64,000 nucleotides of DNA from Paracoccus indicus (GTDB lineage Bacteria; Pseudomonadota; Alphaproteobacteria; Rhodobacterales; Rhodobacteraceae). The translations under genes were made by a program, and so were the position numbers. Shown piece after piece: positions 9,120-18,391 of this stretch (positions are counted from its first letter, which is position 1; each line of letters starts with the position of its first letter). The notes under the pieces were generated by a model. That model did not search any database. It was not told where the DNA came from and saw nothing but the letters and a program-made list of their open reading frames with translations. The stretch spans positions 92,484 to 156,483 of the forward strand of contig NZ_PYWA01000008.1 in assembly GCF_003056335.1 (NCBI RefSeq), in the 5' to 3' direction.

Positions 9120-9884
9120 TCAGATGAATTCGATATGTCCGGCCAAGCCCGAAAGGTCGGTCATGTTCTGGAAGATGATCATGTCGCCGTCGCCGAAGTC
9201 CAGCGCTGCCACGCCGTCGACCATCGTGCCATACATGTCGATGACGTCTTCGGCGCTCATCGGGGCATCGAACAGCTTGTTGCTCAGCTGCAGGGTGTCG
9301 CTGGCGCCGCCGGTGGTGAAATCGACAAAGGTGTCGCGTCCGCCGCCATCGTGGAAGATGAAGATATCCGCACCCGCGCCGCCGGTCAGCATATCGGCAC
9401 CTGCGCCACCGTCCAGGATGTCCTTGCCCTGGCCGCCGTCCAGAACGTCGCCGCCCCCGCCGCCGGAAAGGTGGTCGTTGCCTGCGCCGCCCTCAAGACG
9501 GTCGGCTCCGTCGCCGCCGAACATCTTGTCGTTGCCGGCACCACCGAACATCTTGTCGTTGCCCTGGCCGCCGAACATCTTGTCGTTGCCATTGCCACCA
9601 TCGATGACGTCATTGCCGACGCCGCCCGACAGATGATCGTTGCCGTCGTTGCCGCGCACGGTGTCGTCGCCCGAACCACCCAGCACGGTGTCACGGCCTT
9701 CACCACCTTCGACCAGGTCGCCACCCGCGCCACCCGAGATGACATCGTCTCCGGCATCGCCCTTCAGATGGTCGCTACCGCCACCACCCTGGATATCGTC
9801 ATTTCCGTCTCCGCCCTTGATGGTATCGGCGCCGCCGGTACCGACCAGATCGTCGTCATTTGCAGTTCCCAGAATCTCGGCCAT
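9120..9884 (-). CDS. RTX-type calcium-binding protein, type I secreted
   Basis: A 254-residue glycine/aspartate-rich protein made almost wholly of RTX nonapeptides (GGxGxDxLx) from about residue 14 to 174, including three near-identical MFGGxGNDK units. The repeats bind Ca2+ and fold into a beta-roll outside the cell. There is no Sec signal. The C-terminal 50 residues, ending GLAGHIEFI, form a non-repeat module matching the tail of the RTX protein at 41.8 kb and are likely the type I secretion signal. ATG 9884 has GGAGGA 5 bases upstream. No enzymatic domain is present, so toxin activity is not supported. Confidence 0.87.
   Translation of the reverse strand: MAEILGTANDDDLVGTGGADTIKGGDGNDDIQGGGGSDHLKGDAGDDVISGGAGGDLVEGGEGRDTVLGGSGDDTVRGNDGNDHLSGGVGNDVIDGGNGNDKMFGGQGNDKMFGGAGNDKMFGGDGADRLEGGAGNDHLSGGGGGDVLDGGQGKDILDGGAGADMLTGGAGADIFIFHDGGGRDTFVDFTTGGASDTLQLSNKLFDAPMSAEDVIDMYGTMVDGVAALDFGDGDMIIFQNMTDLSGLAGHIEFI
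9363..9845 (-). repeat. RTX nonapeptide repeat array (27-bp units)
   Basis: About 18 consecutive 27-base units encode GGxGxDxLx. The DNA is most conserved around 9520-9600, where three units encode MFGGxGNDK, an indication of recent unit duplication. Such arrays expand and contract easily by slippage. Confidence 0.8.
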
Positions 9885-10304
9885 GTCTTCCTCCATCGGA
9901 AAAAAAGAACTCGTTGAAAAGCCGGACCGACATGGGCCGGCGTCCAGTGACCCCGCCCACGTGGCCGGAGTGGATGTCGAACTGTCAGAAACCGGCAATC
10001 GTGAATGCGTCCGCAAACAGAACCGGACAAAGCCCCTCGGCGGTCCCGAATGGGTCCGTTTGAAATTGCACAAGTTTTCTGACATTGCGCCCGACCAACC
10101 GATCAGGTGCCCGGACCAAGGTCCTGCAGGACCCGGTCGTGCAGGAACCAAGGTGAACTGCCTTGGCGCCCTGCATGAGTTATTATTAGATAGTTAAAAT
10201 TATAATGACAACGATAAATACACGGGCGGGTTATTTAATTAAGTTGTTTTTTATATTTATGAATACCGCTCTGGTTGTTTGAATGCGTTTTAAATTAATA
10301 TGCA
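9885..10304. other. AT-rich intergenic region between rfbA and the RTX gene
   Basis: These 420 bases hold no credible gene. The part next to rfbA (about 10180-10310) is very AT-rich, with runs such as ATTTAATTAAG and TTTTTTATATTTATG, in sharp contrast to the neighbouring coding DNA. It probably contains the RTX promoter. A perfect 14-base palindrome GGTCCTGCAGGACC lies at 10120-10133. No clear intrinsic terminator for rfbA was seen. Confidence 0.45.
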
Positions 10305-11177
10305 TCAATCTAGAAGCTTGAAGAGATAGGTGCCATAGCCCGTCTTCTCGAAGAAACGGGCGCGCGAGGCCAGTTCCTCACGGGTGATCCAGCCTGATTC
10401 GAAGGCGATCTCCTCGGGGCATCCCGACTGCAGGCCTTGCCGATTTTCCAGCGTCCGGACGAAATTCCCGGCATCCAGCAGGCTTTCATGGGTCCCGGTG
10501 TCCAGCCAGGCAAATCCACGCCCCATGCGATCCACATTAAGCTGCCCCTGATCCAGATAGGATTGCAGCAGCGAGGTGATCTCCAGTTCGCCCCGGGCGG
10601 AAGGCGTGACCCGGGACGCACGCTCGGGGGCCGTTCCATCCAGGAAATAGAGGCCGGTGACCGCAAAGGACGAGGGCGCGACCTGGGGCTTTTCGATGAT
10701 GGCGCGCACGCCGCCCTGCGCATCGAAATCGATCACGCCATAGCGCTCGGGGTCGCGGACGTGATAGCCGAAGACCGTCGCGCCGGTCTTGCGCCGGTCC
10801 GCCGCCAGCAGCATCGGTGGCAAGCCGTGGCCGAAGAAGATGTTGTCACCCAGCACCATCGCAGAGGGTGCCCCGTCCAGAAATTCGGCCGCCAGCAGAT
10901 AGGCCTGCGCCAGGCCCTCGGGGCGGGGTTGCACGATATAGGTGAAGCGCAGACCCCATTGACCGCCATCGCCCAGCAGGCGCTGGAACTGGGTCTGATC
11001 CTCGGGGGTGGTGATGATGGCGATGTCGCGAATGCCCGCCAGCATCAGCACCGTGATCGGGTAATAGATCATCGGCTTGTCATAGAGCGGCAGCAGCTGC
11101 TTCGACACGGCCAGCGTGATCGGATAGAGGCGCGTGCCGCTGCCCCCGGCCAGGATGATGCCCTTGCGGTCGGTCAT
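10305..11177 (-). CDS. rfbA: glucose-1-phosphate thymidylyltransferase
   Basis: First step of dTDP-L-rhamnose synthesis: dTTP + glucose-1-phosphate -> dTDP-glucose + PPi. The nucleotidyltransferase signature GIILAGGSGTRLYPIT is at residues 6-21, with LPLYDKPMIYYPITVLMLAG and VLGDNIFFGHG following, typical of RmlA. Length is 290 aa. It overlaps the rfbD stop by 4 bases (ATGA) and is last in the rfbCBDA order of the minus-strand operon. Confidence 0.95.
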   Translation of the reverse strand: MTDRKGIILAGGSGTRLYPITLAVSKQLLPLYDKPMIYYPITVLMLAGIRDIAIITTPEDQTQFQRLLGDGGQWGLRFTYIVQPRPEGLAQAYLLAAEFLDGAPSAMVLGDNIFFGHGLPPMLLAADRRKTGATVFGYHVRDPERYGVIDFDAQGGVRAIIEKPQVAPSSFAVTGLYFLDGTAPERASRVTPSARGELEITSLLQSYLDQGQLNVDRMGRGFAWLDTGTHESLLDAGNFVRTLENRQGLQSGCPEEIAFESGWITREELASRARFFEKTGYGTYLFKLLD

Positions 11178-12025
11178 GTCTGCCTTTCACTGTCCAAGAT
11201 GCGACCGATGGCTTGGCGCCAGTCGGGCCGTTCGATGCCGAACTCGCGCTGGATGCGGCTGCAGTCCAACCGCGAATTCAGCGGGCGTTTGGCGGGGGTC
11301 GGATAATCGGCTGTCGGGATGGGATCGACGCGACAGGCCAGACCGGCCTGTTCGAAGATGCTGGCTGCAAAGCCCGCCCATGAGACGTCGGGGGCGCCCG
11401 ACAGGTGAAAGATGCCCGCCTTGGCGGGATCGTCCTGCATCATGCGAACCATGCGCAGCAGCGCGGCGGCGATATCTGCAGCCGGGGTCGGACCGCCGAG
11501 CTGGTCGTCGACGATTGACAGCCGGTCCCGTGAAGCGCCCAGGTTCAGCATGGTGGTCAGGAAGTTTCGCCCGTGACCGGAAAAGACCCATGAGGTCCGC
11601 AGGATGGCCGCCTGACCCCCCTGATCCAACACCGCCCGTTCCCCCGCCAGCTTCGATGCCCCATAGACGTTCAGCGGCCCGGTCGGGTCATCCTCGCAGC
11701 GCGGCGCATTGCCTTCGCCTGAAAAGACATAGTCGGATGAGACATGCACGAAGGGTATGCCGCGCATCCGACAGGCCCGCGCCATGGCTGCCGTAGCCTC
11801 GGCGTTGATCCGATGGGCCAGTTGCGGTTCGGCCTCGGCCTGATCGACGGCGGTATAGGCGGCGGCATTGATGACCGCGCCCGCACCGTCGATGGCAGCG
11901 GCGCAGGCCTGCGGGTCGCTCAGATCCGCCTGATCGCGCCCCAGGAAGCGCGCCTTGGGCGCCAGGCGGGTCAATTCGCGCGCCACCTGTCCCGTGCGGC
12001 CGAAGACCAGCAGATCCCGCATCAT
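11174..12025 (-). CDS. rfbD: dTDP-4-dehydrorhamnose reductase
   Basis: Reduces dTDP-4-keto-L-rhamnose to dTDP-L-rhamnose. SDR fold with [30 protein letters not shown] and the catalytic YxxxK in [14 protein letters not shown]. About 283 aa. Two adjacent ATG codons (12025 and 12022) overlap the rfbB stop. The upstream in-frame extension to 12148 lies inside rfbB and is not family-like. Confidence 0.93.
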   Translation of the reverse strand: MMRDLLVFGRTGQVARELTRLAPKARFLGRDQADLSDPQACAAAIDGAGAVINAAAYTAVDQAEAEPQLAHRINAEATAAMARACRMRGIPFVHVSSDYVFSGEGNAPRCEDDPTGPLNVYGASKLAGERAVLDQGGQAAILRTSWVFSGHGRNFLTTMLNLGASRDRLSIVDDQLGGPTPAADIAAALLRMVRMMQDDPAKAGIFHLSGAPDVSWAGFAASIFEQAGLACRVDPIPTADYPTPAKRPLNSRLDCSRIQREFGIERPDWRQAIGRILDSERQT

Positions 12026-13059
12026 GCCGTGCCCAATCGCTGGCCCACGCCCTGACGATCCAGCAGGGGGCGCCACCAATCGCGGTTCTGCAGATACCAT
12101 TCCACCGTCTGCCGCAGTCCCTGATCCAGGGTGACCGAGGGACGCCATCCAAGCTCGGTCCGCATCCGGGTTGGATCGATGGCATAGCGCCTGTCGTGTC
12201 CCGGTCTGTCGGGCACGAATTCGATCAGCCTGTCATGCGGCGCACCATCGGGGTTCAACACATCCATATGCGCGCAGATCATAGACACCAGGTCGATGTT
12301 GCGGACCTCGGCCTCGCCGCCGATGTTATAGCTGCGACCGGGACGGCCCTGTTTCAGAACGGTCAGCAGGGCATCGGCGTGGTCTTCGACGTGCAACCAG
12401 TCGCGGATGTTGCCGCCATCGCCATAGACGGGAATCGGGCGCCCGGCCAGCGCGTTCAGGATGACCACGGGCACCAGCTTTTCGGGGAAATGGTAGGGCC
12501 CATAGTTGTTGGAGCAATTGCTGAGGACCACCGGCAGGCCATAGGTTTCATGCCACGCCCGCACCAGGTGGTCCGAGGCGGCCTTGCTGGCGGAATAGGG
12601 ACTGCGGGGGTCATAGGCGGTGGTTTCGGTGAAGCTGCCCGTCGGGCCGAGGCTGCCGAAGACCTCATCCGTCGAGACATGGTGAAAGCGGAACCCCACG
12701 GGTCGCCCCGAGGCGATCCAATAGGCGCGCGCGGCCTGCAGCAGGTTGAAGGTACCCATGATGTTGGTCTGCATGAAGGTCGCGGGACCATCGATCGACC
12801 GGTCGACATGGCTTTCGGCGGCCAGATGCATCACCGCATCGGGGCGGTGCTGCGCCAGGATACGGTCCAGCGCCTGCGGGTCGCGGATATCGGCATGTTC
12901 GAACGCATAGGCGGGGTCGTCGGCCACGGTAGCGACATTGCGCAGGTTTGCGGCATAGGTCAGCGCATCCAGATTGACCACATGATGCCCCCGCGCGATG
13001 GCCAGCCGCACCACGGCCGAGCCGATGAACCCCGCGCCCCCTGTCACCAGCACCTTCAT
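12022..13059 (-). CDS. rfbB: dTDP-glucose 4,6-dehydratase
   Basis: Converts dTDP-glucose to dTDP-4-keto-6-deoxyglucose with bound NAD+. Extended SDR with [31 protein letters not shown], the DE pair in [11 protein letters not shown], and the catalytic [16 protein letters not shown]. Length 345 aa from ATG 13059 (MKVLVTGG), which overlaps the rfbC stop by 4 bases. The further upstream in-frame sequence to 13188 belongs to rfbC in another frame. Confidence 0.95.
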   Translation of the reverse strand: MKVLVTGGAGFIGSAVVRLAIARGHHVVNLDALTYAANLRNVATVADDPAYAFEHADIRDPQALDRILAQHRPDAVMHLAAESHVDRSIDGPATFMQTNIMGTFNLLQAARAYWIASGRPVGFRFHHVSTDEVFGSLGPTGSFTETTAYDPRSPYSASKAASDHLVRAWHETYGLPVVLSNCSNNYGPYHFPEKLVPVVILNALAGRPIPVYGDGGNIRDWLHVEDHADALLTVLKQGRPGRSYNIGGEAEVRNIDLVSMICAHMDVLNPDGAPHDRLIEFVPDRPGHDRRYAIDPTRMRTELGWRPSVTLDQGLRQTVEWYLQNRDWWRPLLDRQGVGQRLGTA

Positions 13060-13613
13060 GCGACGTGCCAGTCGAAGGGCGACTGCCAGTCGGCAAAGGC
13101 GGGGGCGGCGCGGTCCTTGTCGGACAAGATCGGATCTTCGATCCCCCAATCGATGCCAAGCGAGTTCCATGCCACGGCACCGTCGCAATCGGGGTCATAA
13201 TGATCGGTGCATTTGTAGACGACCTCGGTGTCGTCCCGGCGCGTGACGAAGCCGTGCAGGAAGCCCGCGGGTATCCACAACTGGCGACCGTTCTCGAAGC
13301 TCAGTTCTTCGCCGATCCATTGTCCGAATGTCGGGCTGCCGCGCCGCACGTCCACCGCCACGTCGAACAGCGCGCCGCGACCGCAGCGCACCAGCTTGCC
13401 CTGCGCATGGGGGGGCGATTGATAATGCAACCCGCGCAACGTGCCGGCATGGCGTGACAGGGAATGATTGTCCTGGACGAATTCGGGCAGGTGCAGCCCT
13501 GCCGCATCAAGGCTGCGGCGGTTCCAGCTTTCACTGAAGAAGCCGCGTGTGTCGCCATGTCGCGCGGGCGTGATGACCACCACGCCCGGCAAGGCTGTCG
13601 TCTGGATCTGCAT
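13056..13613 (-). CDS. rfbC: dTDP-4-dehydrorhamnose 3,5-epimerase
   Basis: Epimerises C3 and C5 of the keto-sugar before RfbD reduction. Cupin fold with [15 protein letters not shown] near the N-terminus, the catalytic His in [19 protein letters not shown], then [16 protein letters not shown] and [11 protein letters not shown]. Length 185 aa. ATG 13613 ([10 protein letters not shown]) has AGAGGTG upstream. First of the four rhamnose genes; the preceding glycosyltransferase gene ends 54 bases upstream. Confidence 0.95.
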   Translation of the reverse strand: MQIQTTALPGVVVITPARHGDTRGFFSESWNRRSLDAAGLHLPEFVQDNHSLSRHAGTLRGLHYQSPPHAQGKLVRCGRGALFDVAVDVRRGSPTFGQWIGEELSFENGRQLWIPAGFLHGFVTRRDDTEVVYKCTDHYDPDCDGAVAWNSLGIDWGIEDPILSDKDRAAPAFADWQSPFDWHVA

Positions 13614-13667
13614 CGTCACCTCTGGCCCGTTTGCCCGGACAGGGTTAGCCACCCCGAAGGCACCCCG

Positions 13668-15158
13668 TCAATGATCGCGGCCCTGAAGATCACCTTGCGG
13701 CGTGTCGTTCGTCGATGCGGGAACGTGGTCGACCAGCATCCAGTCCATCAGGCGACGGGAGACCTCCCCGGCCAGGATCTTGTCCTTGCCCGCGACCTCG
13801 ACCTCGACCGGCATGAAGTCCAATTCGTCCAGAAGCGCGACGAAACGCTCCATCGCGATGCTGCCCTTGGTCGATTTGACGTTCTTATGCGCCGATTTGA
13901 AGATCGCGCGGGCGTCGTCGCTGAACAGGGTCCAGACAAAGCCCGACATCACTTTTCGACGCAGGTCCGGCATCTGCGCCTCGGCATCGCGCAGCGCGGT
14001 GACGGCCAGGGTCGGGACATCGTCCATCGTTGGTTCCCGTCCCTCGGCGTGCATGGCGGCAGCGCGGTCGCGGAAGGCGCGGATCGCCAGTTCCCAGAAG
14101 AACGGCGCCTCCTCGAGGTGCTTGTTCAGCACGTGCAGGCGTGAGTTGGTGATGCGGTTGTCGGCCACGGCCAGTTGCAGGTGATCGCGGCACAACGTCG
14201 GTTGCGGGTTCTTCAGCAGCTCCTCCAGCTCGGCGGCAAGGACGGGCTGGGGAACCTTGTCGGGATGGACCGGCACCGGCTCGTCCGGGGTCAGGTTGCG
14301 CAGCAGGTGCGAAAGCTCGGACAGGTCGGGTTCGTCGCGGACCAGGAAATCATCCGGCATGGCGCGCCCCGCGATCAGCGAGACATATCCGATATGGGTC
14401 TGCAGGCGCGGGACGTGGCGGTTGCGCTGGCGCGTGTCCTCGGAGGCGGCAAAGGCGCCGCTTTCGGAAAAGTCGAAGTAATGCGCCCTGGTCTTATGCG
14501 CCAGGATCGAGCCGACCGACTGGTCATGGCGGTGATCGCGGAAGGCTTCATGCGTCGGGCCGGTTTCGTCGGGTTGGTCGGTCAGGATGCGCGGGTCCTT
14601 GCAGTACGCCAACCATTGTTCCAGAAAGTCGAAGCTGGCCTGCGAGGGCATAAACAACAGCGGCCCCGCGCAGACCTGGGCCGCCAGACGCTGTTCATCG
14701 GTGTCGGCATCCATCAGCACGAAGGCATCGCGCTTGGTGTAATGCCCCTGGATCTGCCAGTTAGAGATGAAGCCGTGGATGAAGCGCTTGGGCGTCAGGG
14801 CGCAAAGCTCGACCGCGGCATGGGGGAAGGCCGGGAACTGGTGGAAGCTGCCCGCGCCATAGCGGCCCGCGTCGTTGTAGATGACGATGTCGTCCGGCCC
14901 GACCTCGCGCAGTTTCTGCAAGATGATCCAAGGTTTCCACAGCCAGTAGCCTGCGCCGCGCTCCTGTTCCAGGATGAAGCGGTTCTCCTCCCAGAACGGG
15001 GTCTGCTTCAGGTCCTCCTCGGTCACGTGGCGTGCGCTGTCGAAGCCGACCTTCAGGGCCGATGCGCAATAGTCGTCGGCGTTTCGGGCAAAGGGATCGA
15101 CCCCGTTGGAATAGACCAGGAAATGCGCCTGACCGACCCTGCTGTGACCACGTCTCAT
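13668..15158 (-). CDS. putative glycosyltransferase (capsule/EPS type)
   Basis: A 496-residue protein whose first ~250 residues resemble uncharacterised polysaccharide glycosyltransferases: AGYWLWKPWIILQKL followed by DDIVIYNDAGRYGAG (likely donor/metal region) and a later acidic FVLMDADTDE. The C-terminal ~200 residues are charged and helical with no recognised domain. AGGAG lies 9 bases before ATG 15158. It sits between the fucose genes and the rhamnose genes, which suggests it adds a sugar to the same glycan. Its donor is not determinable from sequence. Confidence 0.7.
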   Translation of the reverse strand: MRRGHSRVGQAHFLVYSNGVDPFARNADDYCASALKVGFDSARHVTEEDLKQTPFWEENRFILEQERGAGYWLWKPWIILQKLREVGPDDIVIYNDAGRYGAGSFHQFPAFPHAAVELCALTPKRFIHGFISNWQIQGHYTKRDAFVLMDADTDEQRLAAQVCAGPLLFMPSQASFDFLEQWLAYCKDPRILTDQPDETGPTHEAFRDHRHDQSVGSILAHKTRAHYFDFSESGAFAASEDTRQRNRHVPRLQTHIGYVSLIAGRAMPDDFLVRDEPDLSELSHLLRNLTPDEPVPVHPDKVPQPVLAAELEELLKNPQPTLCRDHLQLAVADNRITNSRLHVLNKHLEEAPFFWELAIRAFRDRAAAMHAEGREPTMDDVPTLAVTALRDAEAQMPDLRRKVMSGFVWTLFSDDARAIFKSAHKNVKSTKGSIAMERFVALLDELDFMPVEVEVAGKDKILAGEVSRRLMDWMLVDHVPASTNDTPQGDLQGRDH

Positions 15159-15201
15159 AATCTCTTCTCCTGATCGGGTGACGATGGGACCATCGTCGCC
15201 G

Positions 15202-17421
15202 CTACAAGTTTGCCAGCTTCTTGTGGCGCCGCATGTATTGCTTCTTGTCCGGATATCGGACCATCAGCCGTTCCAGAAGGGCGCGCGCCCGATCGACCTG
15301 CCCCGCCTCGACCAGCAGATCGGATTTCAGCATTACCAGCGGAGGGTGATCGTCCGCCCATTGCAGCGCCCAGTCAAGGACGGCACCGGCCCCTGCGGCA
15401 TCGCCAAGCTGCGCCTTCATCTCCGCCAAGGCATGCTGCCTGCGCCAATTCATGGGCGCCAATGACAGGCCGCGTTCCAGGATGCGGACGGCATCCTCGA
15501 TCCGGCCCGCATCCTGCGCCGCATCCGCGGCCAGGAAATAGACCGACGGGAACTGCAACTGCCCCTCGTCCACGATCTGCACCAGCAGGTCGGCGGCCCC
15601 CGCCGCATCGCCCGCGCGCCATTGGAACAGCCCCCGCATGGCGCGGAAGATCGTCACGCCGGGTTCCAGGGCGATGGCCTTGTCCATCGCCGCCAAGGCA
15701 TCGTCGTGGCGATCCTGTTCATGGCGCAATTCGGCCAGCCGCTTGTGGAACAGCGCGATCTCGGGCTTGGCATCGATGGCTTGCAGCATCAGTTCCTCGG
15801 CCAGCGCCAGATCGCCTTCGCGCAGGGCGATCATGCCGGTGAAGCTGTCGAAATGCGGCTTGAGGGCAGGGGACCACGTCCGCCGTTCGAGGATCTTCAG
15901 GATCGAACGAAAATGTCCGCGGAACTTGTAGTGACTGCGCAGGTCCGAGCGGGTGAAATCCGGCCATTCCCAGACCATCACCCGGTTGGTCGGGACCATC
16001 TTGCCGAATGTCAGGATGCCCGCCTCGACCGGTGCGGTATAGAAATTGCGGATATGGTCGACGATGAAGCGGTTCGGGAACAGCTGTTCGATATGCGTGT
16101 CGGTGACCCAGAAGTTGCCGTCGTGGTAATCGCCCTGACCGCGCAGCAGGCCCGCCAAGGCGTTGATCTCGCCCTCGACCGGTTCGTGCCAGAAGGCCGA
16201 GGTGATCTGCTCCATCGCCTCGGGCTTGCGTCTCAGCATCAGCAGGGCCAGCCCGTGATACAGCGCGATCTGCGCATAGCTGCGCTGGAAGGTGACGAAG
16301 CCGCGGTCCACCGCGGGGCGCAGGTCGCAGATGGCCTGATACTGGCCGTCGAAGAACATCTCGCGGAAGGCCATCGCATAGATGAAGGCGATGTTCAGCC
16401 CGGCTTCGATGTGCTGGCGTGCCAGATCCACGAATTCGCCGCGCCGTCCGGTCTTGACCAGATGTTCGCAGGCATAGACCAGGTATTGCCCGATCTCGCC
16501 TTCATTGGCGAAAAGTTCGGGCCGGGTCTTCAGGCGGCTGGCCAGAAGGTCCAGCGCGGCATGACGTGCCTCGGGCGTGATATCGGATTCGACATCGCGG
16601 AAATCGCCGCCGCCGATGGTCTTGGCGGTCGAACTGAAGGCCGAGGACGGCGGGGCCACGATCAGGTCCGACATCGACATCGCGAATAGTTCCAGCGCGT
16701 CCCGCTGCAACTCGGTCAGCCCGGTCGTGTCGGCGACCTTCGAGAATGTCAGCAACTCGGGGAACATGGCGGTATAGCGGTCCAGAACGCTCTGGTTGTC
16801 GCTGAACAAGATGGTGCGCGCACCGTCGCCATCCATGTTGGCGCGGATATGGGCCTCGAAGAATTCATCGGGGACGAACTTGTTGGGCCATGCGCGGTTC
16901 ATCGCCCGCAGGTCGCTGGTCAGATCGCCGCGCCGGATGTGATAGGCCACAGTCCGCCGCCCGTCGTCGCGCAGCTTGGCGCCAAGCGCCCGCAGATGCT
17001 GCGCCAGAACGGGGTTCAGCGGCACGCTGGCCACGACTTCGCGGAACGTTCGGTTGACCTCGTCCTGATCCTCGAAGGGCATCTTCAGCACGTCGAAGGG
17101 CGGGTCCAGCAGGACGTGCATGCCACCGCGCAGGTTCTCCATGAACTGCTCGCGCGAGGCGCTCTGGATGACGGTGCCGATGGCCGTCGCGTTGCGCTTC
17201 ATCTCCTGATAGGTCGGCTTGTCGATGAAATGGTCGCGGACGAAATCCTTGTCGAACAGCTCGGTCCCGTCGCCAAGGCCGTCGCTGTCACGCCAGTGGA
17301 CCACGAAGGGCAGGTCGAAGCTGCGCGCGAACCGCATGGTGTTCAGCAGCGCGATCAGCCGCCCCCCCATCCGGTCGGCGCGAAAGGCGATCAGCTTGCC
17401 GTGGGTCTCCGCCATCGTCAT
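15202..17421 (-). CDS. fucosyltransferase-like protein with C-terminal TPR region
   Basis: The N-terminal ~280 residues look like an alpha-fucosyltransferase: GKLIAFRADRMGGRLIALLN at the start and TVAYHIRRGDLTSDLRAMN, matching the HxRRGD motif of GT11/GT23-type enzymes that bind GDP-fucose. A SDLIVAPPSSAFSSTAKTIG stretch resembles their C-terminal motif. The remaining ~450 residues are helical, and the last ~200 contain TPR-like units (KRLAELRHEQDRHDDALAAM and following). ATG 17421 overlaps the fcl stop. The gene sits directly after gmd-fcl, so GDP-fucose supply and use are probably coupled. The acceptor could be the exopolysaccharide or a protein. Confidence 0.75.
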   Translation of the reverse strand: MTMAETHGKLIAFRADRMGGRLIALLNTMRFARSFDLPFVVHWRDSDGLGDGTELFDKDFVRDHFIDKPTYQEMKRNATAIGTVIQSASREQFMENLRGGMHVLLDPPFDVLKMPFEDQDEVNRTFREVVASVPLNPVLAQHLRALGAKLRDDGRRTVAYHIRRGDLTSDLRAMNRAWPNKFVPDEFFEAHIRANMDGDGARTILFSDNQSVLDRYTAMFPELLTFSKVADTTGLTELQRDALELFAMSMSDLIVAPPSSAFSSTAKTIGGGDFRDVESDITPEARHAALDLLASRLKTRPELFANEGEIGQYLVYACEHLVKTGRRGEFVDLARQHIEAGLNIAFIYAMAFREMFFDGQYQAICDLRPAVDRGFVTFQRSYAQIALYHGLALLMLRRKPEAMEQITSAFWHEPVEGEINALAGLLRGQGDYHDGNFWVTDTHIEQLFPNRFIVDHIRNFYTAPVEAGILTFGKMVPTNRVMVWEWPDFTRSDLRSHYKFRGHFRSILKILERRTWSPALKPHFDSFTGMIALREGDLALAEELMLQAIDAKPEIALFHKRLAELRHEQDRHDDALAAMDKAIALEPGVTIFRAMRGLFQWRAGDAAGAADLLVQIVDEGQLQFPSVYFLAADAAQDAGRIEDAVRILERGLSLAPMNWRRQHALAEMKAQLGDAAGAGAVLDWALQWADDHPPLVMLKSDLLVEAGQVDRARALLERLMVRYPDKKQYMRRHKKLANL

Positions 17422-18383
17422 CAACCCGCGCGGTTTTCAAGAAACCACTGATAGGTTTCCGCCACACCGCGTTCCAGATCGACCTGCGGCTTCCAGCCCA
17501 TCGCCATCAGCTTGTCCGAAGACATCAGCTTGCGCATGGTCCCGTCGGGCCGGGTCAGGTCGTTTTCGATGCGCCCCTGGTATCCCGTCACACGCGCCAC
17601 CATCTGCGCCAGTTCGCCGATGGCGATATCGGTGCCGCTGCCGACGTTCAGATGCGACAGCATCGGATCGGTATTGGCCTGATAGGTGTCGCGGTCCATG
17701 TCGAAGACGAAGAGCGAGGCCCGCGCCATGTCGTCCACATGCAGGAATTCGCGGCGCGGCGTGCCCGTGCCCCACATGACGACCTCGGGCAGGTTCTTTT
17801 CGCGCGCCTCGTGGAAGCGGCGGATCAGGGCGGGCATGACATGGCTGTTCTCGGGGTCGAAGTTGTCGCCCGGGCCATAGAGGTTCGAGGGCATGACCGA
17901 CCGGAAATCGGTGCCATACTGCCGGTTGTAGCTTTCGCACAGCTTGATCCCCGCGATCTTGGCGATCGCATAGGGTTCGTTCGTCGGTTCCAGGATGCCG
18001 GTCAGCAGCGCATCCTCGCGGATGGGCTGGGGCGCTTCGCGCGGATAGATGCAGCTGGAGCCCAGCTGCAGCAGGCGCGTCACCCCGGCGGCGTAGGCCT
18101 CGTGGATGACGTTGCATTCGATCATCAGGTTCTTGTGGATGAATTCGGCCGGATAGGTGTTGTTGGCATGGATGCCGCCCACCTTGGCCGCCGCAAGAAT
18201 GACCGCATCTGGCCGTTCGGTCGCCATGAAGTCGCGCACCGCCGCCTGTTCGGTCAGGTCCAACTCGCTGCTGGTGCGGGTGATCAGCTCCAGCGGTTCA
18301 CCCGCGTCGCGCCGTGCCTGCAACTGGCGCAGGATGGCGCTGCCGACCATGCCCCGATGACCTGCCACGAAGATCCGTGTCAT
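17421..18383 (-). CDS. fcl: GDP-L-fucose synthase
   Basis: Converts GDP-4-keto-6-deoxymannose to GDP-L-fucose by 3,5-epimerisation and NADPH reduction. SDR motifs: [31 protein letters not shown] with the catalytic Ser/Cys, and [15 protein letters not shown] with YxxxK. Length 320 aa is typical. GAGG lies 6 bases before ATG 18383. It starts 8 bases after gmd, forming the standard gmd-fcl pair. Confidence 0.95.
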   Translation of the reverse strand: MTRIFVAGHRGMVGSAILRQLQARRDAGEPLELITRTSSELDLTEQAAVRDFMATERPDAVILAAAKVGGIHANNTYPAEFIHKNLMIECNVIHEAYAAGVTRLLQLGSSCIYPREAPQPIREDALLTGILEPTNEPYAIAKIAGIKLCESYNRQYGTDFRSVMPSNLYGPGDNFDPENSHVMPALIRRFHEAREKNLPEVVMWGTGTPRREFLHVDDMARASLFVFDMDRDTYQANTDPMLSHLNVGSGTDIAIGELAQMVARVTGYQGRIENDLTRPDGTMRKLMSSDKLMAMGWKPQVDLERGVAETYQWFLENRAG

Positions 18384-18391
18384 GTCGAACC

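Noticed and set aside
9363..9845. CRISPR array
   Set aside because: The 27-base periodicity is coding RTX repeats without unique spacers.
9120..9884. RTX toxin
   Set aside because: No acyltransferase, pore-forming or enzymatic domain; only repeats and an export tail.
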